From positions 1 through 12,188 of the forward strand of contig JAZNQX010000131.1 in assembly GCA_045590395.1 (NCBI GenBank): a DNA stretch of 12,188 bases, given 5' to 3'. The position numbers were made by a program, and so were the translations under genes. The notes beneath the pieces were generated by a model. The model was not told the DNA's origin, made no database searches, and saw only the letters and a list, made by a program, of their open reading frames with translations. This document shows positions 7,461 through 12,188 of the stretch, piece by piece. Each line of letters opens with the position of its first letter. Position 1 is the stretch's first letter. The stretch is from SIG607 sp045590395 (GTDB lineage: Bacteria; Bacillota; Clostridia; Oscillospirales; Acutalibacteraceae).

Positions 7461-8573
7461 ATGGCTTTCTTACATCGCACTTGGGCAGAAATTGATACCT
7501 CTGCCCTGATACATAACTATAATGTTATTAAAAAAAGCGCTGAAAACTGTAAGCTTGTTTCGGTTGTAAAGGCCGATGCTTACGGTCACGGTACAAATAT
7601 TGTTATACCTGCCCTTAAAAGCGCCGGTGCTGACTTTTTTGCAGTTTCCAATATTGACGAAGCTTTGGAGCTTCGCAGTCTGAGTGCAGACTGTCCTATA
7701 CTTATTTTAGGCTACACTCCCCCCTCTTTTGCAAAAGTTCTTGCCGAAAACAATATAATACAGACCGTTTACGATAAGGATTATGCACTTATGCTATCAA
7801 GCTGTGCCGCAGATGATAATGTTACCGTCAGCGCTCACATAAAGCTTGATACCGGAATGGGCAGACTTGGTTTTAACTGCAGAACAAACGACCTTTATGG
7901 TATCGGTGATATCGAAGACATTTTAAGTCTTAAAGGGCTTTTATTTGAAGGAATTTTCACTCATTTTTCTTCTGCTGACACCGATAGCAGTTATACAGAA
8001 AATCAGTACCGCTTATTCACCTTGGCTGTGGATATTATAAAAGAAAAATGCAGTACGGTTAAAATGGTACATTGTTGCAATTCGGCTGGGCTTTTACTTC
8101 AAAAGGACAAACATTCCTGTGCCTGTCGCCCCGGTATAATACTATACGGGCTTTTCCCCGATAAAAGTGTTAATGTAAGTGAAAATTTAATTCCAGCTAT
8201 GACCCTTAAAAGCGTGGTTTCTATGGTTAAAGAGGTTGACAGCAACACCTTTGTAAGCTATGGAAAAACCTTTAAGAGTGACAAAAAAATGCGTCTTGCC
8301 ACCGTTTCGGTAGGTTATGCCGACGGTTACCCCAGAGCCCTTTCAAACAAAGGCAGAGTGCTGATAGGCGGCAAATTTGCCAACATTGTCGGCAGGGTTT
8401 GTATGGACCAGATAGTTGTAGATATAAGCGGCATAGAAAATGTAAATATCGGTGACGAGGTAATTCTTTTTGGTAAAGACCTGTCGGTTGATGAAATAGC
8501 AGATATCTGCGGCACCATAAATTACGAAATTGTTTGCGGTATTTCAAAGAGAGTTCCGCGAATAAAAATTTAA
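7461..8573 (+). CDS. alr: Alanine racemase
   Basis: Alr interconverts L- and D-alanine with pyridoxal phosphate, supplying D-alanine for peptidoglycan. The 370-residue protein is of standard length. The PLP-binding lysine is K38 in VVKADAYGHG (36-45). Other conserved elements are HIKLDTGMGRLGF (126-138), THFSSAD (167-173), HCCNSAG (204-210) and RPGIILYG with R223. The catalytic tyrosine of the second subunit is Y286 in VSVGYADGYPRAL (282-294). The C-terminal beta domain holds GRVCMDQ (311-317) and GDEVILFG (331-338). The ATG has a TGAGGT site 6 bases upstream. It is the last gene of the ychF operon, followed at once by a terminator. All catalytic residues are present, and nothing suggests a broader-specificity amino-acid racemase. 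Confidence 0.97.
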   Translation: MAFLHRTWAEIDTSALIHNYNVIKKSAENCKLVSVVKADAYGHGTNIVIPALKSAGADFFAVSNIDEALELRSLSADCPILILGYTPPSFAKVLAENNIIQTVYDKDYALMLSSCAADDNVTVSAHIKLDTGMGRLGFNCRTNDLYGIGDIEDILSLKGLLFEGIFTHFSSADTDSSYTENQYRLFTLAVDIIKEKCSTVKMVHCCNSAGLLLQKDKHSCACRPGIILYGLFPDKSVNVSENLIPAMTLKSVVSMVKEVDSNTFVSYGKTFKSDKKMRLATVSVGYADGYPRALSNKGRVLIGGKFANIVGRVCMDQIVVDISGIENVNIGDEVILFGKDLSVDEIADICGTINYEIVCGISKRVPRIKI

Positions 8574-8587
8574 AAGCAAATATAAAA

Positions 8588-8625
8588 TGTCTTTAGTAGA
8601 TATAACTAAAGGCATTTTTTATTTT
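8588..8625 (+). terminator. Rho-independent terminator after alr
   Basis: The arms TGTCTTTAGT (8588-8597) and ACTAAAGGCA (8605-8614) form a 10-pair stem with one G-U pair and a 7-base loop. Six T residues and a further T-rich run follow. It lies 14 bases after the alr stop and separates the ychF operon from the glmM operon. Confidence 0.88.
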
Positions 8626-8637
8626 ACCAATAATACT

Positions 8638-8680
8638 TTGCAAAATCACAGGTGTATTTTCTATAATTTTGTGTTATAAT
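8638..8680 (+). promoter_or_regulatory. Putative promoter(s) of the glmM-nagB operon
   Basis: Two overlapping possibilities exist. The first is TTGCAA (8638-8643) with TATAAT (8662-8667) at 18-base spacing. The second is an extended -10, TGTTATAAT (8672-8680), without a good -35. Either would give a leader of roughly 120-135 bases before the glmM start. The TTGCAAAA at the -35 recurs inverted downstream as TTTTGCAA (8697-8704), which may be regulatory. Confidence 0.65.
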
Positions 8681-8696
8681 ATATAAAAATTCACTG

Positions 8697-8719
8697 TTTT
8701 GCAACTTGTGGTTGCGAAA
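8697..8719 (+). promoter_or_regulatory. Hairpin in the glmM leader
   Basis: TTTTGCAAC (8697-8705) pairs with GTTGCGAAA (8711-8719) over nine pairs, one of them G-U, around a 5-base loop. There is no T-run after it, so it is not a terminator. It would sit near the 5' end of the transcript, where it could stabilise the RNA or be a protein target. Alternatively, the same bases could be a DNA operator. I do not recognise a known riboswitch in this leader, and at about 120 bases with little conserved-looking structure a GlmS ribozyme is not supported. Confidence 0.4.
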
Positions 8720-8774
8720 GTATTAAGTGCGGTTGGTAGATATCAGAATATAGTTTTGATAAAATAATTGTAGC

Positions 8775-8788
8775 TGTTTAAATAAACA
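8775..8788 (+). promoter_or_regulatory. 14-base palindrome TGTTTAAATAAACA just upstream of the glmM ribosome binding site
   Basis: The arms TGTTTA and TAAACA are perfect inverted repeats flanking AA, ending 4 bases before the AAAGGCGG site. Such short symmetric sites are what dimeric XRE-family regulators bind, and the downstream protein carries such a domain. However, the sequence is A/T-rich and the site lies about 100 bases downstream of the likely transcription start, so chance is a real possibility. Confidence 0.25.
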
Positions 8789-8792
8789 TATG

Positions 8793-8800
8793 AAAGGCGG
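8793..8800 (+). promoter_or_regulatory. Ribosome binding site deciding the glmM start
   Basis: AAAGGCGG lies 7 bases before ATG 8808. An in-frame ATG at 8790 precedes this site and lacks one of its own, so the protein should begin MTLGQKIVQL, exactly where an XRE domain normally begins. Confidence 0.8.
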
Positions 8801-8807
8801 TCATTTT

Positions 8808-10427
8808 ATGACTCTCGGTCAAAAAATAGTTCAGCTTCGTTCCAACGCAGGTATTTCTCAGGAGCAACTGGCAGAAAAAACAAACGTTTCCCGTCAGTCT
8901 GTTTCTAAATGGGAAATGGACCAATCACTTCCACAGATAGACAAGGTTATGCAGATATGCTCTCTCTTTGGAATTTCCACCGACAAATTGCTTTGCGATA
9001 ACATTTCTGTAAGCACACCTGATAAGCAAAAACAGGGCCTTAAATATTTCGGCACAGACGGTTTCAGAGGCGAAGCTAATGTAAACCTTACCTCCATTCA
9101 GGCTTATAAGGTAGGTAGATTTTTAGGCTGGTATTTTTCTTCGTCCCTTTGCGGTGAATCAAGACTTAACTACCGCCCCCGTATAGTTATAGGTAAGGAT
9201 ACCCGTCGCTCAAGCTATATGCTTGAATATTCTATTGTTGCAGGTATTACCGCTTCCGGTGCTGATGCTTATATGCTTCATGTTACCACCACTCCCAGCG
9301 TTTCTTATGTAACAAGACAGGATGAGTTTGACTGCGGTATTATGATAACCGCATCTCACAACCCCTTCTATGATAACGGCATTAAGGTTATTAACCGCTA
9401 TGGTGAAAAGCTTGACGACAGCACCACAGCACTTATTGAAGCCTATATTGACGGCGACCTTGAGGCTCTTGGTGTTACCGGTGACGACCTTCCGCTTGCC
9501 AAGAAAGAAAAAATCGGTTGCATTGTTGACTATGTATCTGGCAGAAACCGTTATGTAGGTTATCTTATTTCCCTTGCTTCCAACTCATATAAAAAGCTTC
9601 GCATCGGTCTTGACTGTGCTAACGGCGCTTCCTGGCAGATTGCAAAAAGCGTATTTGACGCTCTCGGCGCACAGACCACCGTTATTGGTGCCAACCCCGA
9701 CGGTCTTAATGTTAACCGCGACTGCGGTTCTACACATATTGAAAATCTTTGTCAGCTTGTCAGAGAAAAGCATCTTGACTTAGGCTTCGCCTTTGACGGT
9801 GACGCCGACAGATGTATTGCCGTAGATGAAAAGGGTAATATTGTTGACGGCGATGCTATGATGTATATTCTGGGCAAACGTCTTAAAAACAGAGGTATGC
9901 TCAACTCTGATACAGTAGTAGCAACCATTATGTCAAACAGTGGTCTTTTCTCATCTCTTAAAGAAATCGGCATTAACTGTGAGCAGACTAGCGTAGGAGA
10001 CAGATTCGTTTACGAATGTATGCAGAAAAACGATTTTTCTCTTGGTGGCGAGCAGTCGGGACACATTATACTGAAAAAGTATGCTACCACAGGTGACGGA
10101 CTTCTTACCGCAATTATGGTTGCCGAAGAAATCTGCGATTCAAAGCTTTCACTTTCCGAACTTGCCGCACCCGTAAAGCTTTATCCCCAGAAGACCAAAA
10201 ACCTTCGCGTAAAGGATAAAGCCGCCGTTTTAAATGACCAGGATGTTTTAAAGGCAAAGGATGAGGTAGAAAAGCTTATAGACGGTAACGGCAGAGCTCT
10301 GCTTCGCAAGAGTGGTACCGAGCCTGTTATTAGAATAATGATTGAGGCTGAAAGTGAAGACCTTTGCGACGAATACATCGATAAAATTGCAAAAGTTGTT
10401 ATTGAAAGAGGGCATTTAAGTGAATAA
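8808..10427 (+). CDS. glmM: Phosphoglucosamine mutase GlmM with an N-terminal XRE helix-turn-helix domain
   Basis: The protein has 539 residues, against about 445-450 for ordinary GlmM, the excess being largely an N-terminal extension. Residues 1-63 are an XRE/HTH_3 DNA-binding domain (LGQKIVQLRSNAGISQEQLA, then NVSRQSVSKWE and FGISTDKLL). A polar linker spans about 64-77. The mutase core starts at KYFGTDGFRGEAN (79-91). The phosphorylated serine is S183 in TASHNP (181-186), the Mg2+ loop DGDADR is at 330-335, the sugar-binding GGEQSGH at 413-419, and the phosphate-binding RKSGTEPVIRI at 500-510. GGEQSGH favours GlmM (GlcN-6-P to GlcN-1-P) over other hexose mutases. No stop, frameshift or internal start with a ribosome site separates the two parts, so the fusion looks genuine. 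It begins an operon with a GlmU-like protein and nagB. DNA binding and autoregulation are inferred, not shown. Confidence 0.93.
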   Translation: MTLGQKIVQLRSNAGISQEQLAEKTNVSRQSVSKWEMDQSLPQIDKVMQICSLFGISTDKLLCDNISVSTPDKQKQGLKYFGTDGFRGEANVNLTSIQAYKVGRFLGWYFSSSLCGESRLNYRPRIVIGKDTRRSSYMLEYSIVAGITASGADAYMLHVTTTPSVSYVTRQDEFDCGIMITASHNPFYDNGIKVINRYGEKLDDSTTALIEAYIDGDLEALGVTGDDLPLAKKEKIGCIVDYVSGRNRYVGYLISLASNSYKKLRIGLDCANGASWQIAKSVFDALGAQTTVIGANPDGLNVNRDCGSTHIENLCQLVREKHLDLGFAFDGDADRCIAVDEKGNIVDGDAMMYILGKRLKNRGMLNSDTVVATIMSNSGLFSSLKEIGINCEQTSVGDRFVYECMQKNDFSLGGEQSGHIILKKYATTGDGLLTAIMVAEEICDSKLSLSELAAPVKLYPQKTKNLRVKDKAAVLNDQDVLKAKDEVEKLIDGNGRALLRKSGTEPVIRIMIEAESEDLCDEYIDKIAKVVIERGHLSE

Positions 10428-11088
10428 ACGCGTAAAAACAAAAGAGCTTTACAGCTGCACCACCGAGTACCTTGCTCCCCTTTTTGAAAGCGCTGAATAT
10501 CCTTGGGAAATGCTTCCTAAAATAAAGGAATATATCCTATCTTTAATTGAAAAAGGTATGGAGGGCTATACTAAATATTCAGACAATGTTCTTATAGGAG
10601 AAAATGTTAAAATCTATCCCACCGCCACTATTGAAGGCCCTACAATTATAGGCTCGGGAACCGAAATTCGTCCGGGTGCATTTATAAGAGGAAGCGTAAT
10701 TACAGGCAAAAACTGTGTAATCGGCAATTCTTCTGAGCTAAAAAACTGTATTTTACTTGAAAAAGTTCAAGTTCCCCATTATAATTATGTAGGTGACTCG
10801 ATACTTGGTAATTTTGCCCACATGGGCGCAGGCTCTATCTGTTCAAATTTAAAGACCGACGGAAAGCCTGTTGTTATCCACGGAGAAGAAGACTATGTCA
10901 CCAACCTTCGTAAAATCGGCGGTATTCTTGCCGACTATGCTGATATTGGTTGCGGCTGTGTTTTAAACCCGGGCACCGTTATCGGCAGAAAAACATCGGT
11001 TTATCCCCTTAACTCGCTTCGCGGTGTATTCCCCGAAGGCTGTATTGTTAAGAGTATGAATAATATTGTAAAAAGAATAGAGGAGTAG
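10420..11088 (+). CDS. GlmU-like left-handed beta-helix protein (possible GlcN-1-P acetyltransferase)
   Basis: The 222-residue product begins at GTG 10420, overlapping glmM by 8 bases, with an AAAGAGGG site 7 bases upstream. Residues 1-55 are a helical extension. From about 56 to 210 are hexapeptide repeats of a left-handed beta-helix, including IGENVKIYPTATIEGPTIIG (59-78) and RPGAFIRGSVITGKNCVIGN (84-103). VPHYNYVGDSILGNFAHMGA (118-137) and a final VLNPGTVIGR (181-190) follow. This resembles the C-terminal acetyltransferase half of GlmU, and H120, Y123 and N143 fall where GlmU has its catalytic histidine and acetyl-CoA/sugar-contacting residues. The N-terminal uridylyltransferase half of GlmU is wholly absent. 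Its place after glmM suggests acetylation of GlcN-1-P to GlcNAc-1-P, with UDP transfer done elsewhere. Databases often label such proteins UDP-GlcNAc pyrophosphorylase, which the sequence does not support. A sugar acyltransferase of other specificity remains possible. Confidence 0.82.
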   Translation: MNKRVKTKELYSCTTEYLAPLFESAEYPWEMLPKIKEYILSLIEKGMEGYTKYSDNVLIGENVKIYPTATIEGPTIIGSGTEIRPGAFIRGSVITGKNCVIGNSSELKNCILLEKVQVPHYNYVGDSILGNFAHMGAGSICSNLKTDGKPVVIHGEEDYVTNLRKIGGILADYADIGCGCVLNPGTVIGRKTSVYPLNSLRGVFPEGCIVKSMNNIVKRIEE

Positions 11089-11092
11089 TTTT

Positions 11093-11803
11093 ATGAATTT
11101 TATTACAGTTAAAACCTACGAGGAGCTTAGCAAAAAGGCGGCTAATATAATTGCCGCTCAGATAATAAATAAGCCTGACTGTGTGTTAGGTCTTGCTACA
11201 GGTTCATCCCCTGTAGGTACATACGATAAGCTTACTGAGTATTTTAATAACGGTGATGTTGATTTTTCCTCGGTTACAAGTGTTAACCTTGACGAGTACG
11301 AGGGTCTTGATGAAACTAACGACCAGAGTTACCGCTACTTTATGAACAAGAACCTTTTTGACAGGGTTAACATTAAAAAGGAAAACACTTATGTTCCAAA
11401 CGGTTGCGCTAAAGACCTTGTTAAAGAAGGCAAAGAATATGACCAGCTTATAAAGAGGCTTGGCGGTATTGATTTGCAGCTTCTGGGTATCGGTCTTGAC
11501 GGTCATATCGGCTTTAACGAGCCCGACGACTTCTTTACCGCCGAAACCCATCCCGTAGACCTGGACCCCTCTACAATTAAAGCTAACGCAAGATTTTTTG
11601 CAAGCGAAGCCGATGTTCCTAAGAGAGCTATAACAATGGGTATGATGTCCATTATGCAGGCTAAAAAGGTTCTGCTTATTGCAAACTCCGCATCTAAAAA
11701 AGAGATAGTTGAAAAGGCATTCTTTGGCCCCATTACTCCCCTTGTTCCTGCATCAATTCTTCAGCTTCATCCCGATATAACTGTTATATTCAGTGAAAAC
11801 TAA
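11093..11803 (+). CDS. nagB: Glucosamine-6-phosphate deaminase NagB
   Basis: NagB converts glucosamine-6-phosphate to fructose-6-phosphate and ammonia; the reaction is reversible. The 236-residue protein has the phosphate-binding loop GLATGSSPVGTYDKL (33-47). NLDEYEGL (65-72) contains the proton-transfer D67, and the catalytic GIGLDGHIGFNEP (132-144) contains D136, H138 and E143. R167 in NARFF and the MGMMSIMQAKKVLLIA segment (182-197) complete the site. The length is like the short Bacillus-type enzymes, which lack the C-terminal allosteric part of E. coli NagB. It follows the GlmU-like gene by 4 bases with an AGAGGAG site 7 bases before the ATG, so it is co-transcribed with glmM. No nagA (GlcNAc-6-P deacetylase) is present. 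It draws on the same substrate pool as GlmM. Confidence 0.96.
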   Translation: MNFITVKTYEELSKKAANIIAAQIINKPDCVLGLATGSSPVGTYDKLTEYFNNGDVDFSSVTSVNLDEYEGLDETNDQSYRYFMNKNLFDRVNIKKENTYVPNGCAKDLVKEGKEYDQLIKRLGGIDLQLLGIGLDGHIGFNEPDDFFTAETHPVDLDPSTIKANARFFASEADVPKRAITMGMMSIMQAKKVLLIANSASKKEIVEKAFFGPITPLVPASILQLHPDITVIFSEN

Positions 11804-11817
11804 CTCAAATTAAACAG

Positions 11818-11849
11818 AAAGAACGCTCACTGGTGTGAGCGTTCTTTTT
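11818..11849 (+). terminator. Strong terminator after nagB, probably bidirectional
   Basis: AAAGAACGCTCAC (11818-11830) and GTGAGCGTTCTTT (11835-11847) form a perfect 13-pair stem with a 4-base TGGT loop, and the 3' arm runs into a T-rich tail. It terminates the glmM operon. The convergent carD-like gene ends at 11848, and on its strand the stem is followed by a T-rich stretch too, so the hairpin probably serves both transcripts. Confidence 0.92.
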
Positions 11850-12188
11850 ATTTATTTATTTTGTTAAAGATATAGTCGGGCACATCATCAACAGGTATAC
11901 CCAGTACCTCTGACAGTTCGCCGAAAAGCAGCTTTTCGCCTATTTTCATATACTTTTCGTCTACCACATTAAGCTTCTTTTTCTGCTCCTTAACCGCCAA
12001 CTTCTTTGCATATATAATGGCGGTAAGCTCTACAAGGTCCTTTGGAGAATGATTATTTATTTTTGCTATATAATCGTCCTTGGTTATATTATCAACATTT
12101 GGTGCCTTGCTTACAATAACAGGTATGCTGTTTATCAGTTCTTCAGCCTGATTTTTGGTCATAAGACTGCGCACCAAGACCTTACCAC
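11848..12188 (-). CDS. CarD family transcriptional regulator, C-terminal fragment
   Basis: The frame stays open to the right edge, giving 112 visible codons plus the stop. A TTG near 12177 is an accidental start and the real one lies outside the window. The visible part matches the helical C-terminal domain of CarD/CdnL-type proteins. It has MTKNQAEELINSIPVI near the beginning, SPKDLVELTAIIYAKKLAVK in the middle, and DEKYMKIGEKLLFGELSEVL then GIPVDDVPDYI at the end. CarD proteins are about 160-170 residues and bind the RNA polymerase beta subunit through an N-terminal Tudor-like domain, not visible here, to stabilise open promoter complexes. It is convergent with nagB and shares the terminator. 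A related protein with the same C-terminal fold cannot be excluded. Confidence 0.85.
   Translation of the reverse strand, partial: GKVLVRSLMTKNQAEELINSIPVIVSKAPNVDNITKDDYIAKINNHSPKDLVELTAIIYAKKLAVKEQKKKLNVVDEKYMKIGEKLLFGELSEVLGIPVDDVPDYIFNKINK

Noticed and set aside
8790..8807. ATG at 8790 as the glmM start
   Set aside because: It precedes the AAAGGCGG ribosome binding site and would add MKGGHF, which is simply the translated Shine-Dalgarno region; ATG 8808 is 7 bases after that site.
8681..8807. A glmS ribozyme or other known riboswitch in the glmM leader
   Set aside because: The leader is too short and A/T-rich for the glmS ribozyme, shows only one simple hairpin, and has no terminator or anti-terminator pair.
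9370..9783. Plus-strand frames inside glmM in another reading frame
   Set aside because: They sit within the GlmM core, have no initiation signals, and their Thr/Leu-rich composition follows from the codon pattern of the real gene.
11848..12177. A complete 109-residue protein starting at TTG 12177
   Set aside because: The frame remains open to the window edge and the homology is to the C-terminal part of CarD proteins, so it is a truncated gene rather than a small one.

Overview
The window looks like a chromosomal core-gene region of a low-to-moderate GC Gram-positive anaerobe of the Clostridia (Oscillospiraceae/Ruminococcaceae-like). The evidence is the combination of HPr kinase, WhiA, a ROK glucokinase, RapZ/YvcJ, a YugP-type zinc peptidase and a CarD-family regulator, with strong AGGAGG-type ribosome binding sites and A/T-rich sigma-A-like promoters. 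The genus cannot be fixed from this sequence alone. I see no insertion sequence, phage gene, CRISPR array, tRNA or rRNA, and coding density is very high.

Layout. (1) Positions 1-4847, minus strand: one compact operon transcribed hprK > glucokinase > murB > rapZ > whiA > dnaE. The genes are separated by 1-27 bases or overlap, and dnaE is cut by the left edge. yvcK, often found between rapZ and whiA in Firmicutes, is not present here. (2) Positions 4848-4987: a divergent promoter region. (3) Positions 4988-8573, plus strand: ychF > a small lipoprotein of unknown function > yugP-like membrane zinc peptidase > alr, closed by a rho-independent terminator at 8588-8625. (4) Positions 8626-8807: a promoter and leader of roughly 120 bases with a hairpin and repeated/inverted motifs. 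(5) Positions 8808-11803, plus strand: an amino-sugar operon of three genes. The first is a phosphoglucosamine mutase with an N-terminal XRE-type helix-turn-helix fused to it. The second is a stand-alone GlmU-like left-handed beta-helix protein, and the third is glucosamine-6-phosphate deaminase. It ends at a strong hairpin at 11818-11849 shared with the convergent gene. (6) Positions 11848-12188, minus strand: the C-terminal part of a CarD-family transcription regulator, cut by the right edge.

How the genes work together. The left operon joins sugar entry and carbon-catabolite signalling (glucokinase, HPr kinase) with wall-precursor synthesis (MurB), RapZ and WhiA. The right operon handles the fate of glucosamine-6-phosphate: toward GlcN-1-P and GlcNAc-1-P through GlmM and the acetyltransferase-like protein, or back to fructose-6-phosphate through NagB. 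Alr adds D-alanine for peptidoglycan. The most unusual item is the DNA-binding-domain/GlmM fusion. Together with repeat motifs in its own leader, it suggests an autoregulating 'trigger enzyme' that could couple amino-sugar phosphate flux to transcription. That role is inference; the fusion itself is read directly from the sequence.
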